From: Desulfomicrobium sp. ZS1
GTDB lineage: Bacteria; Desulfobacterota; Desulfovibrionia; Desulfovibrionales; Desulfomicrobiaceae
NCBI RefSeq assembly: GCF_024204645.1
Contig: NZ_CP100351.1
Coordinates: forward strand, 62,001-126,000
DNA length: 64,000 nucleotides
Reading direction: 5' to 3'
The notes under the pieces are model-generated. The model was not told the DNA's origin. It worked only from the letters and a program-made list of their open reading frames with translations, and did not search any database. Shown in pieces: positions 61,145 through 64,000 of this stretch; position 1 is the first letter of the stretch, and each line of letters starts with the position of its first letter. The translations under genes and the position numbers were made by a program.

Positions 61145-63265
61145 ATGTCGGTCAGGCTTTTGCGATTCTTTCCCTTTCTCGCTTGGTTTCCGTTCAGCGC
61201 GCTGACCGTGCGGGCCGATCTCATGGCAGGCATCACCGGAGCTCTGGTGCTCGTGCCCAAGGCCATGGCCTATGCCCAGTTGTCCGGTCTGCCCCTCTAT
61301 TTCGGTCTGTACACCGCCTTCGTGCCTGCCATCATCGGTGCCATGTGGGGATCTTCCCGGCAATTGGCCACGGGGCCGGTCGCCATCGTCTCGCTCATGA
61401 CCGCCGCCGCCGTGACTCCGCTGGCGGTCTCGAACACGCCTGAATACATCGGTTTCGCGCTCCTTTTGACTTTCCTGGTTGGTCTCGTGCAGCTCCTTTT
61501 GGGGGTGGTCAAGCTTGGAACCATCGTCAATTTCGTGTCCCACCCGGTCATCCTCGGGTTCATGAACGCGGCCGCGATCATCATCGGATTGTCACAGCTG
61601 GACCTGTTGCTGGGTATTCCCAAAGGCCGCAGCGACTTTTTTCTGGGCGATGTCTGGGAGATGCTGCGCCTCCTTCCGCAGACCCATTTGCCGACCCTGG
61701 GGATGACCATCTTCGGGCTGGCCCTTATCCTCGCGATCAAGAGAGTTCCGGCCTTGGCCAAAGCCGGCGTTCTTGTCGCGGTGGTCATCACCATCATGGT
61801 CAGCGCCGCCATCGGTTACGATCAGCGCGGGACCGCCGTGCTGGAAGACATCGCAACCCCCCAGGCCCGGGAGCTGGTGGTTCAGTATGAAGAGAACCTG
61901 CGGCGGATGGAACAGCTGGGCGCCGAGGTGGCCGTGCTTTCCGCGCGGCAGCGGCAGGCGGAAAAGGATGATTCCGTCTGGATGGCCGCCGGACTGCGTC
62001 ATCAGACCGAGCTTGCGCAGCTGGACATGCGCTCCATGGAAAGGCGGCACAACGAGCTCCTGCGTGGCTTGCGGCAACTGCGTTTCGTGCGTCCCGAGGG
62101 CGAGGAGACCGGTCTTCTTTATCAGCGGGGCTCTTCTCCGGAGGGCATGAAGACCGATGACCGCGCTTGGCATATCAAAAGCGTCGATGGTGGCGTCATG
62201 AAGCTGGTCGGCGGCGGAGATGTTGTCGGGTCGGTTCCGGCGGGGCTGCCGGCCCTGACTCTTCCGACGTTCAGTTTCGATGCCGTGCGACAACTCCTGC
62301 CCTCGGCCCTGATCATCGCCCTGGTCGCCTTCATGGAGTCCATCTCCATGGCCAAGGCCATGGCCAGCAAGGCCCGGCAACACGTCGACCCCAACCAGGA
62401 GTTCATCGGCCAGGGTCTGGCTAACATCGGAGGGTCCTTTTTTCAGGCCTATCCGGCCTGCGGCTCGTTTACGGGGTCGGCCATCAACATGCAGGCCGGG
62501 GCAAAAACAGGGCTGGCCATGGTTTTCAATGGCATCTTCGTGGCCGTGACCCTTATGTTCTTCACGCCCTTGCTTTATCATCTGCCCAAAGCCGTGCTGG
62601 CCGTGACCATCGTCATGGCGGTAGCCAGTCTGATCACGCCCCATGCCTTCGTGCATACGTGGAAAGCCAATCGGGGAGACGGCGTTGTCGCGTTGGTGAC
62701 CTTTGCCGTGACGCTGCTCGCCGCGCCGCACCTGGACAAGGGCATCCTGACCGGCGCGGCCCTGTCCATCGGCCTCTACCTCTACCGCACCATGGCTCCG
62801 CGCGTGGCGGTGCTCGGCCGCTATACCGACGGGACCCTGCGGGATGTGAGCGTGCACCAAACCGTGGCCACCTCGACCCTGGTCACGGTTATGCGCTTTG
62901 ACGGCTCGCTGTATTTCGCCAACGTGACGTATTTTGAGGACATGGTGCTTAAAGCCGTGGCCGATCACAAGGACGCGAAGTTCCTGCTCGTGGTCGGGGA
63001 CGCCATCAATTCCATGGATTCTTCGGGAGAGGAGATGCTGCAGAATCTGGTGGGCCAGCTGCGCGAGACCGGAGTGCAGATCGTCTTTTCGGGGCTCAAG
63101 AAACAGGTCCTCGACGTGATGCGCGCCACCGGGCTTTTTGATCGCATCGGGGAAGAAAACATCTTCGCCACGGAATGCCAGGCCTTGAAGGCCATCTTCG
63201 ACCGCCTGGGTCAGGACGTGGAGGACGACGCGCTTTTCGCCCACGTCAAGGTCATGGTCTGCTAG
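61145..63265 (+). CDS. SulP-family anion transporter with a soluble insertion and STAS domain
   Basis: Inner-membrane transporter of 706 residues. The N-terminal half has the SulP signature region (GITGALVLVPKAMAYAQLSGLPLYFGLY), and membrane helices resume from about 380 to 545 (FMESISMAKAMASKARQHVDPNQE). A STAS domain fills about 575-690 (DGSLYFANVTYFED, DAINSMDSSGEEML). Unusually, about 130 residues (226-357) are inserted before VVGSVPAGLP; part of it (240-312) is strongly helical and charged, suggesting a coiled coil. Substrate may be sulfate, bicarbonate or another anion. AAGGA precedes the ATG. Confidence 0.9.
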   Translation: MSVRLLRFFPFLAWFPFSALTVRADLMAGITGALVLVPKAMAYAQLSGLPLYFGLYTAFVPAIIGAMWGSSRQLATGPVAIVSLMTAAAVTPLAVSNTPEYIGFALLLTFLVGLVQLLLGVVKLGTIVNFVSHPVILGFMNAAAIIIGLSQLDLLLGIPKGRSDFFLGDVWEMLRLLPQTHLPTLGMTIFGLALILAIKRVPALAKAGVLVAVVITIMVSAAIGYDQRGTAVLEDIATPQARELVVQYEENLRRMEQLGAEVAVLSARQRQAEKDDSVWMAAGLRHQTELAQLDMRSMERRHNELLRGLRQLRFVRPEGEETGLLYQRGSSPEGMKTDDRAWHIKSVDGGVMKLVGGGDVVGSVPAGLPALTLPTFSFDAVRQLLPSALIIALVAFMESISMAKAMASKARQHVDPNQEFIGQGLANIGGSFFQAYPACGSFTGSAINMQAGAKTGLAMVFNGIFVAVTLMFFTPLLYHLPKAVLAVTIVMAVASLITPHAFVHTWKANRGDGVVALVTFAVTLLAAPHLDKGILTGAALSIGLYLYRTMAPRVAVLGRYTDGTLRDVSVHQTVATSTLVTVMRFDGSLYFANVTYFEDMVLKAVADHKDAKFLLVVGDAINSMDSSGEEMLQNLVGQLRETGVQIVFSGLKKQVLDVMRATGLFDRIGEENIFATECQALKAIFDRLGQDVEDDALFAHVKVMVC

Positions 63266-63324
63266 GGTCCGTTCCTTCGGGATGCGAGGCGAGTCGGTAA
63301 AAAACGGGAAACACAGTCACACGT

Positions 63325-63348
63325 CATTCCCGCGAAGGCGGGAATCCA
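63325..63348. repeat. Short dispersed repeat CATTCCCGCGAAGGCGGGAATCCA
   Basis: A GC-rich imperfect palindrome (CATTCCCGC-GAAG-GCGGGAATG-like) whose first 18 bases recur exactly at 40137-40154. Both copies lie near AAAAAGTCG / CGACTTTTT arms, so they probably belong to one repeat family. Confidence 0.65.
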
Positions 63349-63364
63349 GTGTCTTCAAAAGGGT

Positions 63365-63408
63365 AAAAAGTCGTCATTCCCTTCTCCAAAGGAATGACGA
63401 CTTTTTTG
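63365..63408. terminator. Bidirectional terminator between the SulP and UvrD-type genes
   Basis: A 16-bp perfect stem (AAAAAGTCGTCATTCC / GGAATGACGACTTTTT) with a 10-base loop and further T on the plus strand lies between convergent genes. Its AAAAAGTCG / CGACTTTTT ends match those of the element at 40107-40236. Confidence 0.85.
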
Positions 63409-63438
63409 TAATTGCTTCCAAAAAGTGCGCCCTGTTTT

Positions 63439-64000
63439 TTATTCCAGTTCCACGAAATCCTCGATGATGAGCTTCAGCCCGAATCCGGGGAAGTTGATCT
63501 TGTACTTGTTCGGTTCCACGCGCTGGACCACCTTGCCGCGGCCGAAGATCTTGTGGCGGCAGTAGGTGCCCTGCACCGGGGTCTGGGTGCTGGATGCGGG
63601 CCGTGGCGCCGGGGCCGCGAAATCTTCGCCCGGTCCCGGGCGCGAAATATGGGCCGATGTGCTCTCCGACGTGCGTCGGGGCGTGGGCAGGGTCTGCAGG
63701 CCCACGCCGCCCGTGAACTGCTCGCGGTAGCGGCTCAGCAGATGGGCGGGGATGTCCTGCAGGAAAGGGCTGACCCGGGCCGGGGTGGTGGCGGAGAGTT
63801 CGCGGCTGTAGAGGGTCTCGGGGGAGAAGAGGGTCAGGCTGTCGCGGGCGCGGGTGCAGGCCACGTACATGAGGCGGCGCTCCTCCTCGAAGTCGTCGTT
63901 GTCGTTCATGGCGTGGCGGGACGGGAAACGGTCCTCCACCAGGTCGATGACCAGCACCGCGTCCCACTCCAGGCCCTTGGCCGAATGCACCGTGGACAGG
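63439..64000 (-). CDS. UvrD/PcrA/Rep-type DNA helicase, C-terminal part (cut by window edge)
   Basis: The frame is open to the end of the window and covers about 187 C-terminal residues. They begin with LSTVHSAKGLEWDAVLVIDLVEDRFPS (helicase motif V) and continue with EERRLMYVACTRARDSLTLF (motif VI), diagnostic of superfamily 1A helicases. The C-terminal tail ends in a tudor-like segment (CRHKIFGRGKVVQRVEPNKYKINFPGFGLKLI), similar to the RNA-polymerase-interaction end of PcrA/UvrD. The ATPase half lies outside, so UvrD cannot be told from PcrA or Rep. Confidence 0.9.
   Translation of the reverse strand, partial: LSTVHSAKGLEWDAVLVIDLVEDRFPSRHAMNDNDDFEEERRLMYVACTRARDSLTLFSPETLYSRELSATTPARVSPFLQDIPAHLLSRYREQFTGGVGLQTLPTPRRTSESTSAHISRPGPGEDFAAPAPRPASSTQTPVQGTYCRHKIFGRGKVVQRVEPNKYKINFPGFGLKLIIEDFVELE

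Noticed and set aside
63282-63467. Small 61-residue open frame after the SulP gene
   Set aside because: It runs through the dispersed repeat and the terminator hairpin, has no ribosome binding site and contains repeat-derived residues.

Overview
The window is a GC-rich, densely coded bacterial chromosome segment. The gene set points to an anaerobic, probably sulfate-reducing deltaproteobacterium (Desulfovibrionales, Desulfomicrobium-like). Signs of this are a four-subunit 2-oxoacid:ferredoxin oxidoreductase, rubrerythrin with Fe-superoxide dismutase, a ferredoxin-thioredoxin-reductase-type subunit paired with a glutaredoxin, and the lon / radC-holA-lptE-leuS-nusB-rib-glyA-fab-plsX-rpmF order. 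The organism is inferred from content and order only. I found no rRNA, tRNA or CRISPR array, and no gene-free stretch longer than 300 bases.

Layout. Positions 1-3303 (plus strand): the end of an HD-domain protein, a CBS-domain protein and a four-PAS sensor histidine kinase. Positions 3386-5800 (minus): lon, with its own promoter. Positions 5928-21672 (minus): one very long co-directional run read from the right, yceD-rpmF-plsX-fabH-fabG-acpP-(terminator)-fabF-glyA-dCMP deaminase-ribD-ribE-ribBA-ribH-nusB-leuS-lptE-holA-radC. It links lipid and riboflavin synthesis, one-carbon metabolism, translation and replication. Positions 21868-26447: rpmB, sodB, an RNA methyltransferase, gltX, a NifU-like protein and the FTR-like/glutaredoxin pair. 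Positions 26572-34181: a DegT aminotransferase, RarD-like permease, MtgA, nitroreductase, fumarase, a sugar transferase, thymidylate kinase and a YhaM-like nuclease.

Positions 34430-40024 (plus): korDABC-surE-fba-gap, a central carbon block. Positions 40107-42099 are a small, AT-richer accessory islet between gap and dnaE. It holds a repeat with terminal inverted repeats, a DNA-binding protein plus Fic/Doc-like pair whose motif has Tyr where His is expected, an inverted repeat, and an N-terminal scrap of a type III restriction Res subunit. Positions 42145-49676: dnaE, queD, dtd and two glycosyltransferases. Positions 49744-56129 (minus): a tetR-MFP-RND-OMF efflux cluster with two matching palindromic operators. 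Positions 56395-64000: rubrerythrin, a DEAD-box helicase with a long structured leader, a TrmO/class II aldolase fusion, a tandem universal stress protein, a large nested inverted repeat, a SulP transporter with an unusual soluble insertion, and the 3' end of a UvrD/PcrA-type helicase.

The best leads for something new are the Fic/Doc islet, the TrmO-aldolase fusion, the SulP insertion, the FTR-glutaredoxin module with a CYC active-site variant, and the attenuator-like leader of the DEAD-box gene. None of these could be checked against a database here.
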